A stretch of DNA of 64,000 nt from Setoptus koraiensis. Lineage: Eukaryota > Arthropoda. A program made the translations under genes and the position numbers. The stretch is from the NCBI GenBank assembly GCA_048013815.1, contig CM106585.1:868001-932000 (forward strand), given 5' to 3'. The notes beneath the pieces were generated by a model. The model saw only the letters and a program-made list of their open reading frames with translations, ran no database searches and was not told the DNA's origin. Of the stretch, positions 49,740-61,428 are shown in pieces (position 1 is the first letter of the stretch; the number at the start of each line of letters is the position of its first letter).

Positions 49740-51938
49740 ATGGTCACAGCATGGAAATTATGCTTAATATGTATCCTATATCAAGTAGTACAAACTCAAT
49801 CCCTAGGTAAGACACATTTACAAAAACACCGTTACTAGATGAGTGTGCAGTGCTAAACTAATACGTTGTTTTTCGTCTTTTTTCCAGGTTTAACCCAAAA
49901 GAGAAATGGGCGACTAACAGAGAATTCGAACAAGGTAGCGGACTCGACCACAGACGGGCGAAGTTTCGCTTTCGATGCAGCTAGCCTTGATCCATGGGAT
50001 CTAGACATAAAAGAATATGATTTGTTTGAGTTTTTGGGTAACTTATCGAGCAAGTACAACAGCTCCTATCTGAACAGTTCACAAGGGTTAGATTCAAGAT
50101 CATCTTTGCCGGTGGCGTCGCTTACAGAAGTCAACAATGTCACTATATCGGAGCAACCGGCGACAAGAGAAGATATATCAGCTACTACTACGCAACAAGT
50201 CTATAATTCTCTGAGCAATGGAGACAGTGATATAGCCGAAAGTAAATGGCAATATGGAATATTTGATAGATTTACTAGGATGAGATCAACAACCTCAACC
50301 ATGTCACCAGATATTAGTTTGACTGTAGACGATGTTCGTAAATACAATACGGAGGACTGTGGTCTTAGAACTTATACTCCTGGTAAAGAGGAAGTGTTAC
50401 TCAGTCCAGAATTCTTCGATCTTGCCTCACCTTTTGATATGAACTCACGTTTTGCTCCGAATAGACGTCAGCAATTATCTCACAGACCGCTGGACAGAAT
50501 AGACAGTATCAGGGGCGATTCCCATGAGCAAGCAAGTGAAAATAAAAGGCCTATTGAACATTTGCTAACACTCGACAATCAACAGCAGCAATCAAATGAC
50601 AGAGATTATGCCCAACATAAAAATCTAGACGCTAATTATGAGAGTCAAATAAGGGAAAAAGTCAAAGATAAGGGCTTGCAATTACCATCAACTCAAGACG
50701 AGAGCCAGGTTTCGCCTGACGTTTTTGCCAATCTATCAGGAAGAAGATCATCGAACTCTTCAACTTTTGCTGACAAACCATTTCCGAACAACGATGACAA
50801 AGACAAAACTCTTTCTATCTTTAGTCATCAAGATAATAGCTTAAAGTCTTCTGATAAGAAATGGTTGGACAGGCTCGATGCATTGACACTTGAGGCTCGA
50901 GTTATCGGGGGTAGCGACGCGCGTCTGTAAGTCTCAAAAAAAAACAACGCAAAGGCAAACAACAACAGAACTATCCATTCGCCTGATATAAATAGTACAC
51001 AAACTAATGAGACTTCATCTTCTCATTTATTCAAATATTTAGGGGCGATTCTCCTTGGTCGGTTTCTTTGCAGGCGCTTGTATCACGCCCAGGCACTGGC
51101 GTTGTGGAATACAGGCACTTTTGCGGGGGAACCCTCATATCGGATCAGTACATTCTGACAGCGGCTCATTGCTTAGATTTCATGGTGGGAAGAGAGTCTC
51201 GTCTATTTGTGGCTGTGGGAGATCTTCATTGGCGGTTGTCGCCCTCATCCAGGTATGGCCGTCGTGTTGGTGTTGAAAGAATGGTCATTCATGCAAGCTA
51301 CAAAAGCACCGCCTTTGGACATGACATTGGCCTCATACGAACAAAAGAACCAATCAAACCAATTAAGGTGGCCGGACGTTACATTGTAAACACAGTTTGT
51401 TTACCGGAAAAAGGTGTGGAACATGATGGTGATGCGGAACTAGTAGGTTGGGGCCTGTTCTCAAACAGAAATGAAATGGCTGACGCGCTTCAGATAGCTG
51501 ATGTGCCCATATTGCCCAGATCCTTATGTGTCGATTTGTATAGACGCCGTACAGGATTGATACAGTGGCTCATAGGTATTGAGTTGATTACCGACAAGCA
51601 GATATGCGCCGGAACATTTGGTAGAGGTATATGTCAGGGCGATTCGGGTAGTGCGCTTGTTTACAACGAAAAACCCGACAAACTTCAGATAAATTCAACT
51701 ACGCAATCATCAAGTCGTGCTACAATCATAGGCACAGTGGCATTTGGTGGCATAAGAAGATGCTCTTACCAGGTAAGTAGTGAAGAAAAATGATGCATGA
51801 TTCTATCTGGTTTGTGGTAGTCGGCTTCGACAATCAACTAATACACACTTCGTCAATCTTAATTCACAGAGCCTGCCAGGAGTTTATATGCAAACAAGCA
51901 AGTACATAGACTGGATTGTGCCGAGAATGTTTCCTTGA
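49740..51938 (+). CDS. Secreted chymotrypsin-fold (S1) serine protease, 4 exons
   Basis: Exons 49740-49806, 49888-50926, 51043-51772 and 51870-51938 join in phase at GT-AG sites to give 634 residues. Exon 1 encodes a signal peptide (MVTAWKLCLICILYQVVQTQ). Residues 23-355 are a long Ser/Thr/Asn/Gln-rich, low-complexity pro-region with one notable DCGLRTY cysteine site. Activation would occur at AR|VIGG (about R360-V361). The catalytic domain has CGGTL, TAAHC (H411), GHDIGL (D463) and GDSGS (S570), with cysteines in the usual S1 positions. The residue at chymotrypsin position 189 is Gly (GRGICQGDSGS), so trypsin-like Arg/Lys specificity is not expected; elastase- or chymotrypsin-like is likelier. 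The tail of this gene is duplicated at 55496. Confidence 0.9.
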
Positions 51939-51978
51939 ACCGATTCACTGAAACAGAATCCAACGAAATTTACAACAA

Positions 51979-53238
51979 ATAATGTAGGCCATATCATAAA
52001 GAGATGACCAGGTTTGCATGAGTGTCAACCCGGATTTGTAATGAATTAACAATTCTGGATTCAATGACTCTGTATTGGTTGGAATTAGTTGATTTGTACT
52101 TTTCAGCTTCTTTGCTGGCGGATCTTCGGTAGGGCTAGAACTATTAAGATCTGCATTCTTAGACTTATTGGAGCGTTTCCCACCCTTAGTGTCCTTCTTA
52201 TCGGTAACATGTTTTTTATCTGAGGTTCTACACTCCATCAGACATTCAAGAATACTCTCGTACTCCGGAGTGGTACTGTTCACTCAGATGAAATATTCCA
52301 ATTCATTCCACAACAGCTTGTAAATATTATTCAATTTTGATTGGACCTGATGTTGATCTGGTGAGTGAAGATATTGTTGGTGCACTGAGCGCAATTCCTT
52401 CATTCTCCATGTTGAGAATCTCGTAGATATTCTTTTTGCATTCCAAGACGTTCTCCATTATAAGATTATCCTTCGGAACACAGGCTAACAGCCGAGCCAC
52501 TTGAGGTTGCATATTGTACAATATAGTATGGCTTGATGTCAATGGCCAGTAGAGTGTCTGTTTCTTGATAGGATTGAGCGATTTGTGTATTGGATAAATT
52601 GTTTCTTTGCGAGCTCTCCCAAAGACCTTGCATGTTGTTAGTGTGTTGCGCTTGATGAAATCATTGAAATCGGAATCGTACACCATCGAAGTGTTTAGGA
52701 TTTATAGGGGAAACCGTGACGGTATTTTTCGTTCACTACTCCCTCGAAGATAGGGTTCCCACTTTTAGTCAAATCATCGTGGGCGGACGAACAATGCATA
52801 ATTTCCATGTCATAGTTCGAAGATAATAAGTACCTCACAATGTTTGATAGGTGCTTGATTGGCAGCACTAGATTGGGTATTGGTTGCTTTGCTCGAGCCT
52901 GGCGTTTCTTGAACCATAGATTCGTATTTGGAGTGAACTAGTTCTTTAGCATAATTAATTATATTCTGTATGCTCGATTCCTGTTGGAATGACGAGACAA
53001 GCACAATGCGACCCTCATTAGACTGCAAATAGTTATTGGAATATTTTCGATTTTTGGACGAGGCTCTTTTTTGTTGGACGGAATTCAGTGTGCATAAAAG
53101 CTCGAACGCTTTGACGAGCGCATCTCGTAGGTTTTTACCATTCGAATTAGGATACTGCGATACGTCAATAGTGTGAAGTAGAGGTTCATGCCTCTGGTAG
53201 GTTTAATGTTCACTCTTTGCCAATGATTTCATCAGATG
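51979..53238 (-). pseudogene. Broken duplicate of INTS13
   Basis: About 98% identical by eye to the intact INTS13 copy at 55,891-57,661, but with four losses relative to it: 55695-55890 (C-terminus, stop and polyA region), a 14-bp loss near 56250, 56597-56885 (289 bp), and 57033-57248 (216 bp, with one base added). The left edge at 53238 (parent 57661) also removes the N-terminal 135 or so codons. At least three losses shift the frame, so this copy cannot make INTS13. It lies tail to tail with the intact protease, as the intact INTS13 does with the protease remnant. Confidence 0.93.
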
Positions 53239-54048
53239 TGTAACCAGTATAACTTGTTTGTGCGCGGTCGTGGGTATTACAACTGTAACACTAAATTTAG
53301 TTAGATGCTTTAGCTAGAGGGCGCTGATGCAGAACATAGATCGCACATCTTACAAAGTTCTCACTCTGGTCCGTTCGAAGCGACTTCTGCAGAAAAAATT
53401 TAGAGCTGCGTTAAACAGCGTAAACGAGCGCAGAACATTTCAGTATGGTGGCCGTTTCCACGCGGCCACCCGATAGTACTAGCGTCACGATACATAGTCA
53501 CAGTACTGTAATTGGTGCGGGTAGTACACACTATAGATTGTGGACCGAGTGCAAATTCTTCGCAAAATAGAATTGTTACATCATTACTTCTAGCATTATT
53601 ATCATATCATTGTTGTTATTATTATTATTATTATTATCTATTATATTTATTAGCATCATTATTGTTATATTATTATATTACTATTATTATTATTATTATC
53701 TCGATCATTATTATTATTATTAATATTTCCATTACAGTTTGCTTATCGAGATCTGTGTTACTCTATACACCGATATTGATTGATTATCATCACACAGTGG
53801 GCATAACTTGGTGCATTCACAAGCGATCGATTCAATTATGTCATTTCGATGCGACTAACCTTTCACAGGAAGCCTCATTTGGTGATTTACTCAACATTGT
53901 CATTATTCCCATGTTATCAATCATATCCTACAACTATTACATCTTGCGTATCAGCTCAGTACAGTTCATTATCAGAGTCTTGAACAATCATATTTCAACG
54001 TCAAGACAAAAACAACTTATTCTTGTATAACAAATTCACATTTCAGAC
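53239..54048. other. Spacer upstream of the PUR gene with TTA/TAT repeats
   Basis: Holds a TTA/TAT/ATT-rich stretch at about 53615-53725, which generates a low-complexity 172-codon frame I reject. TTCACATTTCAG at 54035-54046 looks like a 3' splice site two bases before the PUR start codon, suggesting a 5' UTR intron. Confidence 0.6.
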
Positions 54049-54933
54049 ATGTCTGATCGTGATGGAACTGACCAAGAAGCGAGCTCAGAAGGCAGCGGCA
54101 CCGGTCCTTCAAGAAGTCAACATGCTGAACATCGAAATACTTCATCCCATGAAGTAGAATTGGCAACAAGATTAGTGCGAATACAAAACAAAAGATTCTA
54201 TCTAGATGTGAAGCAAAACAAGAGGGGTAGATTCATCAAGATAGCTGAGGTAGGTGTAGCTGGGAGAAAATCCAAGGTTGTACTACTTCTAGAGACCGCT
54301 GTAGAGTTTAGGAATCATTTAGCAGCATTTAGTGAATATTATGCCTCTCTTGGACCTATCGACCAAGATCAAACACATCAAAATGAAAAGCTGAAGACAG
54401 AGAGTATCGTCAAAGATAGCCGACTTTATTATTTAGATTTAAAGGAAAATAGCCGCGGACGTTACTTGCGAGTGACACAAATTGTTTCTCGCGGACCTGG
54501 AATAAGGACACAGATTGCAATACCCGCTCAGGGTCTTATAGAATTTAGAGACACTATATCTGATTTATTAATCGAATTCATGCCCTTTGGTCACTCAACT
54601 CAGTATCAGCCACAAGACACTGGGGATGATTCCTCCGCTATTGCCAATAAGAACCAACGTTTTGAACCACGATTGCCTGAGGCTTGTCACATGAGAGTTG
54701 ATAATAAAAAATTCTTTTTCGACATAGGGCAAAATAGCTTGGGCATTTATATGCGAATCTCTGAAGTTAGAGCGACTACAAGGTCCACCCTCACCATTCC
54801 TGAAAAATCATGGACTCGATTTAGAGATACATTCAATGAATGTTTAGAAAAAATGGATAAAGTTAGATTATCAAAGCCACAAGACCATCAAGTTGCTACT
54901 GTAACACAGAAGATTAAACCCGAGCAGCAATAG
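54049..54933 (+). CDS. PUR-alpha-type single-stranded nucleic-acid-binding protein
   Basis: A 294-residue frame closely matches vertebrate and insect Pur-alpha. PUR repeat I is about residues 37-103 ([20 protein letters not shown], then KIAEVG), repeat II about 115-180 ([27 protein letters not shown]) and repeat III about 216-273 ([23 protein letters not shown]). Repeats I and II form the nucleic-acid-binding unit and repeat III dimerises in this family. It binds purine-rich single-stranded DNA and RNA in transcription and RNA transport. The N-terminus is acidic and Ser-rich rather than Gly-rich as in human PURA. The coding part has no intron. The gene lies exactly between the two halves of the protease/INTS13 duplication. 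Confidence 0.95.
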   Translation: MSDRDGTDQEASSEGSGTGPSRSQHAEHRNTSSHEVELATRLVRIQNKRFYLDVKQNKRGRFIKIAEVGVAGRKSKVVLLLETAVEFRNHLAAFSEYYASLGPIDQDQTHQNEKLKTESIVKDSRLYYLDLKENSRGRYLRVTQIVSRGPGIRTQIAIPAQGLIEFRDTISDLLIEFMPFGHSTQYQPQDTGDDSSAIANKNQRFEPRLPEACHMRVDNKKFFFDIGQNSLGIYMRISEVRATTRSTLTIPEKSWTRFRDTFNECLEKMDKVRLSKPQDHQVATVTQKIKPEQQ

Positions 54934-55495
54934 TAACTTGGTATCTTACAACTTGTTATGGAATGATAATAATTTGAATTTACCATTAGGATATGTAGCA
55001 ATCAACCAGTTTAGCAGCGAAAATACCCAAGTTCGAGGTCAGTGGTGGAGGCTGAGCTGAATAATACTAACTAGGATAAATTGGAAAAAGAACTCTTCGA
55101 AGTATGTGTGAATTTCTAGTTCATTGCACTCTATCAGCGTATAACTTTCTTGCCAGTTTATCGGCAGTTTGATACTGACTTGTGAGGCGATTGCTGAGCA
55201 GCAATATGTCTTTCTCAGTTACTATACACTATAAATGTCGCACATATTCGATATTGAATTGAAACACATGCATGTTGAACGAGAAGTAACACTAAGATGC
55301 AATGAAAATCTACCAGACTTTGAACTGTACGAATCCCGTGATAATCAACCAATGTGTTATCCGTGTTGGCGTCTATCTTCTACTATATTTACTGTGCAAT
55401 TCGAACGAATTTCCCTTGAACTATGGCTGAATGTATCGGCAGATTTCCACCTAGTACAGGACCCACGTCCAATATTGAGCAGCAGCCCAATACAC
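54934..55495. other. Spacer between PUR gene and the protease remnant
   Basis: No gene recognised. A 103-codon frame (55235-55546) runs into the protease remnant, but its first 80 residues match nothing I know. Confidence 0.5.
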
Positions 55496-55694
55496 ATTGG
55501 TGGTATAAGAAGATACTCTTATCAGGTAATTAGTGAGGAAAAATGATGCATGGTTCTATCTGGTTTGTTGTAGTCGGCCTCGAAAATTACATGCAAACTA
55601 GCAAGTACATAGACTGGATTGTGCCAAGAATGTTGCTATGAACCGACTCACTTAAGCTGAAACAGAATCCAAAGACATTTACAACAAACAATGT
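55496..55694 (+). pseudogene. 3' remnant of the serine protease gene
   Basis: Corresponds to 51744-51982: the end of protease exon 3 (GGIRRYSYQ), its donor region, and the last exon from about MQTSKYIDWIVPRM. Compared with the intact gene about 50-55 bp are missing across the 3' splice site and the first codons of the last exon. Identity over aligned parts is about 89-90% by eye, lower than the INTS13 part of the same duplication. No catalytic residues are present. Confidence 0.9.
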
Positions 55695-55720
55695 GAACTT
55701 TTAATATCAATGTCAAACAA

Positions 55721-58066
55721 TCAGCGAGGAACAGTTTGATGTCGTGTTGAACTACCCAATTCGAAATCCCTTTCCTGGTTAGTCGGATTTAGAGATGTCG
55801 TCATACTTGAGTCATTGTCTAGATGAGTATATAGTTTGTATTTGTGTCCTTCGAGGCGACCGAAAAATTCCGTTCGAGACCTACTCCGATAGGCCATATC
55901 ATAAAGAGATGACCAGGTTTGCATGAGGGTCAACCCGGATTTGTAATGAATTAACAATTCTGGATTCAATGACTCTGTATTGGTTGGAATTAGTTGATTT
56001 GTACTTTTCAGCTTCTTTGCTGGCGGATCTTCGGTAGGGCTAGAACTATTAAGATCTGCATTCTTAGACTTATTGGAGCGTTTCCCACCCTTAGTGTCCT
56101 TCTTATCGGTAACATGTTTTTTATCTGAGGTTCTACACTCCATCAGACATTCAAGAATACTCTCATGCTCTGGAGTGGTACTGTTCACGCGGATGAAATA
56201 TTCCAATTCATTCCACAACAGCTTGTAAATATTATTCAATTTTGATTGGTTACTCCGTGATGGACCTGATGTTGATCTGGTGAGTGAAGATATTGTTGGT
56301 GCACTGAGCGCGATTCCTTCATTCTCCATGTTGAGAATCTCGTAGATATTCTTTTTGCATTCCAAGACGTTCTCCATTATAAGATTATCCTTCGGAACAC
56401 AGGCTAACAGCCGAGCCACTTGAGGTTGCATATTGTACAATATAGTATGGCCTGATGTTAATGGCCAGTAGAGTGTCTGTTTCTTGATAGGATTGAGCGA
56501 TTTGTGTAGTGGATAAATTGTTTCTTTGCGAGCTCCCTCAAGAACCTTGCATGTTGTTAGTGTGTTGCGCTTGATAAAATCATTGAAATCAGAATCTCTA
56601 TAATCTTGTACTTTTCCTCCTACACCATCTAATATTGATGGAGGATCGTCAAAGTTGAGTTTGTGATTAGCGGTGGACAGTGTGTGAATGTAAAGCTCAC
56701 CGTTATGGCTGGCCAACATATGTGAGGTCATTCGAGAACTTTTCGATTTGTATATTTCTAACATAACAGCCCGACCATTGAGCAAGAAATTAGTAAGGCA
56801 CGACGATGGTCTCGAATTAACGTCAACCGAAGTGATCCTTGAAGTGTTAATACAATGATACAGTTCTACATTATTTGTTCTGGGAGTACACCATCGAAGT
56901 GTATAGGATTTATAGGGGAAACCGTGACGGTATTTTTCGTTCACTACTCCCTCGAAGATAGGGTTCCCACTTTTAGTCAAATCATCGTGAGCGGACGAAC
57001 AATGCATAATTTCCACGTCATAGTTCGAAGATGAACTAGCATTTTGCTCCTCTTTCATAGGTATACCAGTTATAGTGGTGGATCGAAGATTGTAGTGTTG
57101 AAGACAAAAGTTACTCAACATTCCAGTAAAGAAACGACCAGATTTTACTGAGGATACCTGATAGCTCAATTTTTCATCTACGTATGTGAGCGCAACTTCT
57201 TTTATTCGCGATGTTTGGCCTTGGTCGTCGAGTGGGAAGGTATTGATGATAAGTACCTCACAATGTTTGATAGGTGCTTGATTGGCAGCACTAGATTGGG
57301 TATTGGTTGCTTTGCTCGAGCCTGGCGTTTCTTGAACCATAGATTCGTATTTGGAGTGAACTAGTTCTTTAGCATAATTAATTATATTCTGTATGCTCGA
57401 TTCCTGTTGGAATGACGAGACAAGCACAATGCGACCCTCATTAGACTGCAAATAGTTATTGGAATATTTTCGATTTTTGGACGAGGCTCTTTTTTGTTGG
57501 ACGGAATTCAGTGTGCATAAAAGCTCGAACGCTTTGACGAGCGCATCTCGTAGGTTTTCACCATTCGAATTAGGATACTGCGATACGTCAATAGTGTGAA
57601 GTAGAGGTTCATGCCTCTGGTAGGTTTGATGTTCACTCTTTGCCAATGATTTCATCAGATGATTCAGGTTCTGTTGATCGTCTGACCAATCACAGATAAC
57701 TTCAGCCACATTGTGACTATGTGTCGATGTTTTCTTAATATCCGAGAACGATGATATAATGGCTATGGATCGTTCACCGCTGGGGAAAAGATCCCACACA
57801 AGACGTGAATATTCAACTACAGCCTCTATGGTGCAGGTCCAAAGAGATTTCTCGAATGGTTTAATTCTATGATTTTCGTGCTTATTCGAATGATGTTGTC
57901 CCTTCTGATGTTGGTCCTTGCTCGAACAATCGACACTAATACTGTGATGGCTGGATACATCTGAGAAATAGCTTTCTCTGTCGACGACAAAAACAGTCTT
58001 TCCGCTGAGTGTCATGCGTCCACTTTTGAGTGAATCTAGATTATCGTTTGAGGCCATTACAATCAT
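55721..58066 (-). CDS. INTS13: Integrator complex subunit 13 (Asunder)
   Basis: A single uninterrupted 781-codon frame (or 778 from the second Met at 58057) aligns along its length with human INTS13/Asunder (about 706 aa). Matching blocks include KTVFVVDRESYFSD, KSLWTCTIEAVVEYSRLVWD, GIPMKEEQNASSSSNYDVE, RWCTPRTNNVELYHC, VDVNSRPSSCLTNFLLNGR and LWNELEYFIR. The N-terminal half is the VWA-like region; basic stretches near KKDTKGGKRSNKSKN and PPAKKLK look like nuclear targeting. The Integrator complex cleaves snRNA and nascent transcripts in the nucleus; INTS13 works with INTS10 and INTS14. ATTAAA at 55705-55700 (minus) could be the polyA signal, only 16 nt past the stop. No intron is needed. 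The extra length comes from Ser/His/Lys-rich inserts near the N-terminus. Confidence 0.95.
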   Translation of the reverse strand: MIVMASNDNLDSLKSGRMTLSGKTVFVVDRESYFSDVSSHHSISVDCSSKDQHQKGQHHSNKHENHRIKPFEKSLWTCTIEAVVEYSRLVWDLFPSGERSIAIISSFSDIKKTSTHSHNVAEVICDWSDDQQNLNHLMKSLAKSEHQTYQRHEPLLHTIDVSQYPNSNGENLRDALVKAFELLCTLNSVQQKRASSKNRKYSNNYLQSNEGRIVLVSSFQQESSIQNIINYAKELVHSKYESMVQETPGSSKATNTQSSAANQAPIKHCEVLIINTFPLDDQGQTSRIKEVALTYVDEKLSYQVSSVKSGRFFTGMLSNFCLQHYNLRSTTITGIPMKEEQNASSSSNYDVEIMHCSSAHDDLTKSGNPIFEGVVNEKYRHGFPYKSYTLRWCTPRTNNVELYHCINTSRITSVDVNSRPSSCLTNFLLNGRAVMLEIYKSKSSRMTSHMLASHNGELYIHTLSTANHKLNFDDPPSILDGVGGKVQDYRDSDFNDFIKRNTLTTCKVLEGARKETIYPLHKSLNPIKKQTLYWPLTSGHTILYNMQPQVARLLACVPKDNLIMENVLECKKNIYEILNMENEGIALSAPTISSLTRSTSGPSRSNQSKLNNIYKLLWNELEYFIRVNSTTPEHESILECLMECRTSDKKHVTDKKDTKGGKRSNKSKNADLNSSSPTEDPPAKKLKSTNQLIPTNTESLNPELLIHYKSGLTLMQTWSSLYDMAYRSRSRTEFFGRLEGHKYKLYTHLDNDSSMTTSLNPTNQERDFELGSSTRHQTVPR

Positions 58067-59896
58067 ACAGACACGGATTTAAAGAATATTAATTCATCGG
58101 CAAGAATAATAAATATATTAGATATAAATACAAAATAACAATGAAATCCATACAGAGAAAAATGAAGCATCTCTACAATGAGATTTTGTAAGCTCATCAC
58201 AGGAACATATGATTGAGCAAATACAAACATGTGGACGTGCTAAACTGCAGTTTAAGAGTGCGCAACTGCCTGTCAGTAACTGCATTATTTGAGGAGCCAA
58301 CGAAGTCGTGTGAATACAACAAATTGGGGTCATACTAAACCATACCTAAGACTGATTGATCCAGACTTCAACTTTTGTGGTGCAAACACATGATACCATT
58401 AGCTGGCCGTCAATTCAAAGGTATTTATGTAGAGTTATAGAGCTGGATGGGATAGAACAGTCGTTTAGAATATACAGACATAGACATTGTGAGTTGATTC
58501 AATATTTCGCAATATGGTGTAACACGAGCACACACATTCAGCTATGGCTCGTGGTGTTTATCTGCTCTCGCCAACTGACACTACTTCCTATGTGTTAGAA
58601 GTTCGAACCTGGAACTTCAAAGTTGGAGCCTAGAACAGTATCGCGAATGCTCTTTGCAAAAGATCGATGTGCCTGTTTTGCAATGGTATAGCCGCTGCAA
58701 TGGGATACATCGGAGAGAAGTGAAGAGAGGGAGAGAAGTTTGAGTAGTGCGAAGGAGTAACGACAACAACAATTTGAGGGATTAGCAGAGGCCAGCATGA
58801 GGGCGAATAAGATAGTAGCAGAGATAGTAGTTGTGTGGCGAATAATGATTATGATAGTCTATTCAAAAGTGACATTGTGTAAATAATACCATCGGAGTAG
58901 TGTAAAAAGGCAGTAAAAAAGCAGACAAACTGTCGCTTTTGTTGGCCCAGCTGTAGGCATTGGAGAGACGGCTTGGGCGGCGCTGGCGAGGTATCGTTTG
59001 TGACACGGCAATAGATGCGTATCTGTCATTGGATTTGCTTAACTCTCTCAATTGACTATGACTTCTTTTCCACCCAGTTCGCATACTGCGGCTGCTGTTG
59101 GCGAATATCCATTTATTTGTATTTATATTTATCTGCTAGTAGCAGATATATAGCACACAGAGACTCACACAATGAGCAAATTGTTCTCTCACATTGTCGT
59201 TATATATGAACGCGTCCCTTCGCGATGGCAGCCGGGTCAACAGCAGCGATGAGACAAAACACATGTGTGTGTGCGGCACAAGATCGACAACAAATGTGTG
59301 ATGATGTAAGAGCTGGCGTGATGTGATTGGCCGACAAGTCGATTCGTCGTTGTCGTTTGTCGGGTAGTCGACAGCGACTCCACTCCACTAGACGAACACA
59401 CAGCAATCCAATTCAGCGGCGAGGTTCGCGCGCGCCTACCATACTAACCATCTTCTGGCTGACACCACAGCGCTAGGTGTCGTTGTGTTCGCATGGAGGC
59501 CGGGAGTGGGCTCCGCTTACCAACATGCTCATGCCCATTGCCATAGCGCCCACGTTCCCCTGAGTTTACTGCAAGTTTTGCGGCGGCGCTACTTGGCGCT
59601 CATGTTCTCGAACGGTGCTCGTGTGGATGTGAGGCGACACACACACACAGCTAGTGCCCCAACAACTAGGCTGCACTAAAGAGACGGTGCCTTGGTGTGG
59701 GGCAAAATGCCAATGAGAATGCCCACACACTATTGGGGCCGCTCGCATTCGGAGCAAAGACACTTCCCATGGCTACGTGTGTTTGCCTGTGTGTGTGTGT
59801 CGAATTCGAATCGTATGCTGCGCCGTTGCTCATGAGCGAGACTGTCTGTGTGTCGAATGTTCGCTTGTATTTGTGTATAATGCGCCACGACTCACA

Positions 59897-59902
<6 letters not shown>

Positions 59903-59938
<36 letters not shown>
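59903..59938. repeat. AC microsatellite
   Basis: Eighteen AC units, interrupted once near the start. Confidence 0.95.
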
Positions 59939-59942
<4 letters not shown>

Positions 59943-60266
59943 ACGTAACAGAATATTACATACTGCATATAAATGAGAGTGTGTGTGTGCGTGTGCTTTA
60001 TATCATCGTGGACACATCGGATATAAAGCTCGGTCCGACGTACCTCCGATGCAAACGTTGCTGCTTTACCATAGCTGTGTAGTATAGTGGCTGGCACCAA
60101 CGGTGGGCGAAGAACAGTAAAAATTGTCAAGATCCGAAGATACTGTTCCTGTCGTTATGTTGGCCATTTAACCAACAACAACAACAGCTATAGACGATAT
60201 AGTGCTATTGGGCCTAAGCGCGAGCACATGGGCGCATGGCTTGAAAGTCACCTTGAGTAAGCATAG

Positions 60267-60378
<112 letters not shown>

Positions 60379-61428
60379 GACGCCAACAACAACGACAATC
60401 TCTATATCCATCGTGGTGAGATGGGGAAACAGCAGCAGCATCACCACCTCCAACAACAGCGGCAGTATATTTCTCTTCCTTAAATAATATATTATTATTA
60501 TTATTACTATTACTACTGCTACTATCTCTATTAATATTACATCCAACATCTATTATTTAACTACTCATGCGAAATATTATTACATCAACAAGCATTTACT
60601 AGAACTGTTTGTATAAATATCATCATCATCAACATCATCATTGCTACTGATTATCACTGCTGTACACCTAACCTTTTACTACTATTATCCGATGTATTGA
60701 TGTTATCGTCATCATTCTATAAGATCACCATCATAATCTTTGTCGTCGAAGCTCTCTCTGTCTCTTTAGCTCTCTCTCTATTCTATGTAATGTATCACCA
60801 TCTATTACATACAACGGAAAAACACCAACAGCAGTATAATAACAAACAGTTACTCTCACAATCATCTGTGTGCGTGTGTGTGCGCTGAACGCTTTACGAT
60901 AGAACCAATTGGGCCAAGCAAAACAATTTCTATATACAGAAAATTTTTCATATCACACAAATCTATTTATTAATTAATTAGCTAATCCAAAACAGGAAAC
61001 CTTTGCAGATATTTTGATGTATTTAGCACGCGTAAACCATACACATTGATTGAGTCAACTATTGATCAATTGAGAGCCAGTTAACATGGCAAGCGAATGG
61101 GCATGCAGTTATCGTATTGTATCCACCTTGATGTCTGAAATATTTTGGATGTAAACACAATTGAAAACTGGAATCTTTATCTTTTTTACTCTACGCATTA
61201 GTCAGGACACCAAAGAGATCAGGATTGAGCGGCAACAATAAATGAGAGCCTTACGAGAATGCCTCCAATCATGTTGACTATTAACACCATGTCTATAATA
61301 AAATGAATTTACAAAATGAACCATTATCATTAGCATAATCCTCGTATTCACATACAGACACGCATAGACATCCACAAGCAAACACAGACACATTTATACA
61401 TATATATATTTGTTTATATATATGTAAT

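Noticed and set aside
51979-53238. Reading the gaps in the left INTS13 copy as introns
   Set aside because: The missing segments encode conserved INTS13 blocks in the intact copy, their edges lack GT-AG on the minus strand, and they shift the frame.
53512-54030. 172-codon plus-strand frame upstream of the PUR gene
   Set aside because: Its middle is an Ile/Tyr/Leu run from TTA/TAT repeats; the frame ends just before a likely 5' UTR splice acceptor of the PUR gene.
55235-55546. 103-codon frame as a possible new gene fused to the protease tail
   Set aside because: Only the last dozen residues match the protease; the rest matches nothing, and the frame reads through the remnant's old splice donor.
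58600-58625. GTTCGAACC as a possible tRNA B box
   Set aside because: No A box or cloverleaf arms are found at the required distance; it is part of a short local inverted repeat.
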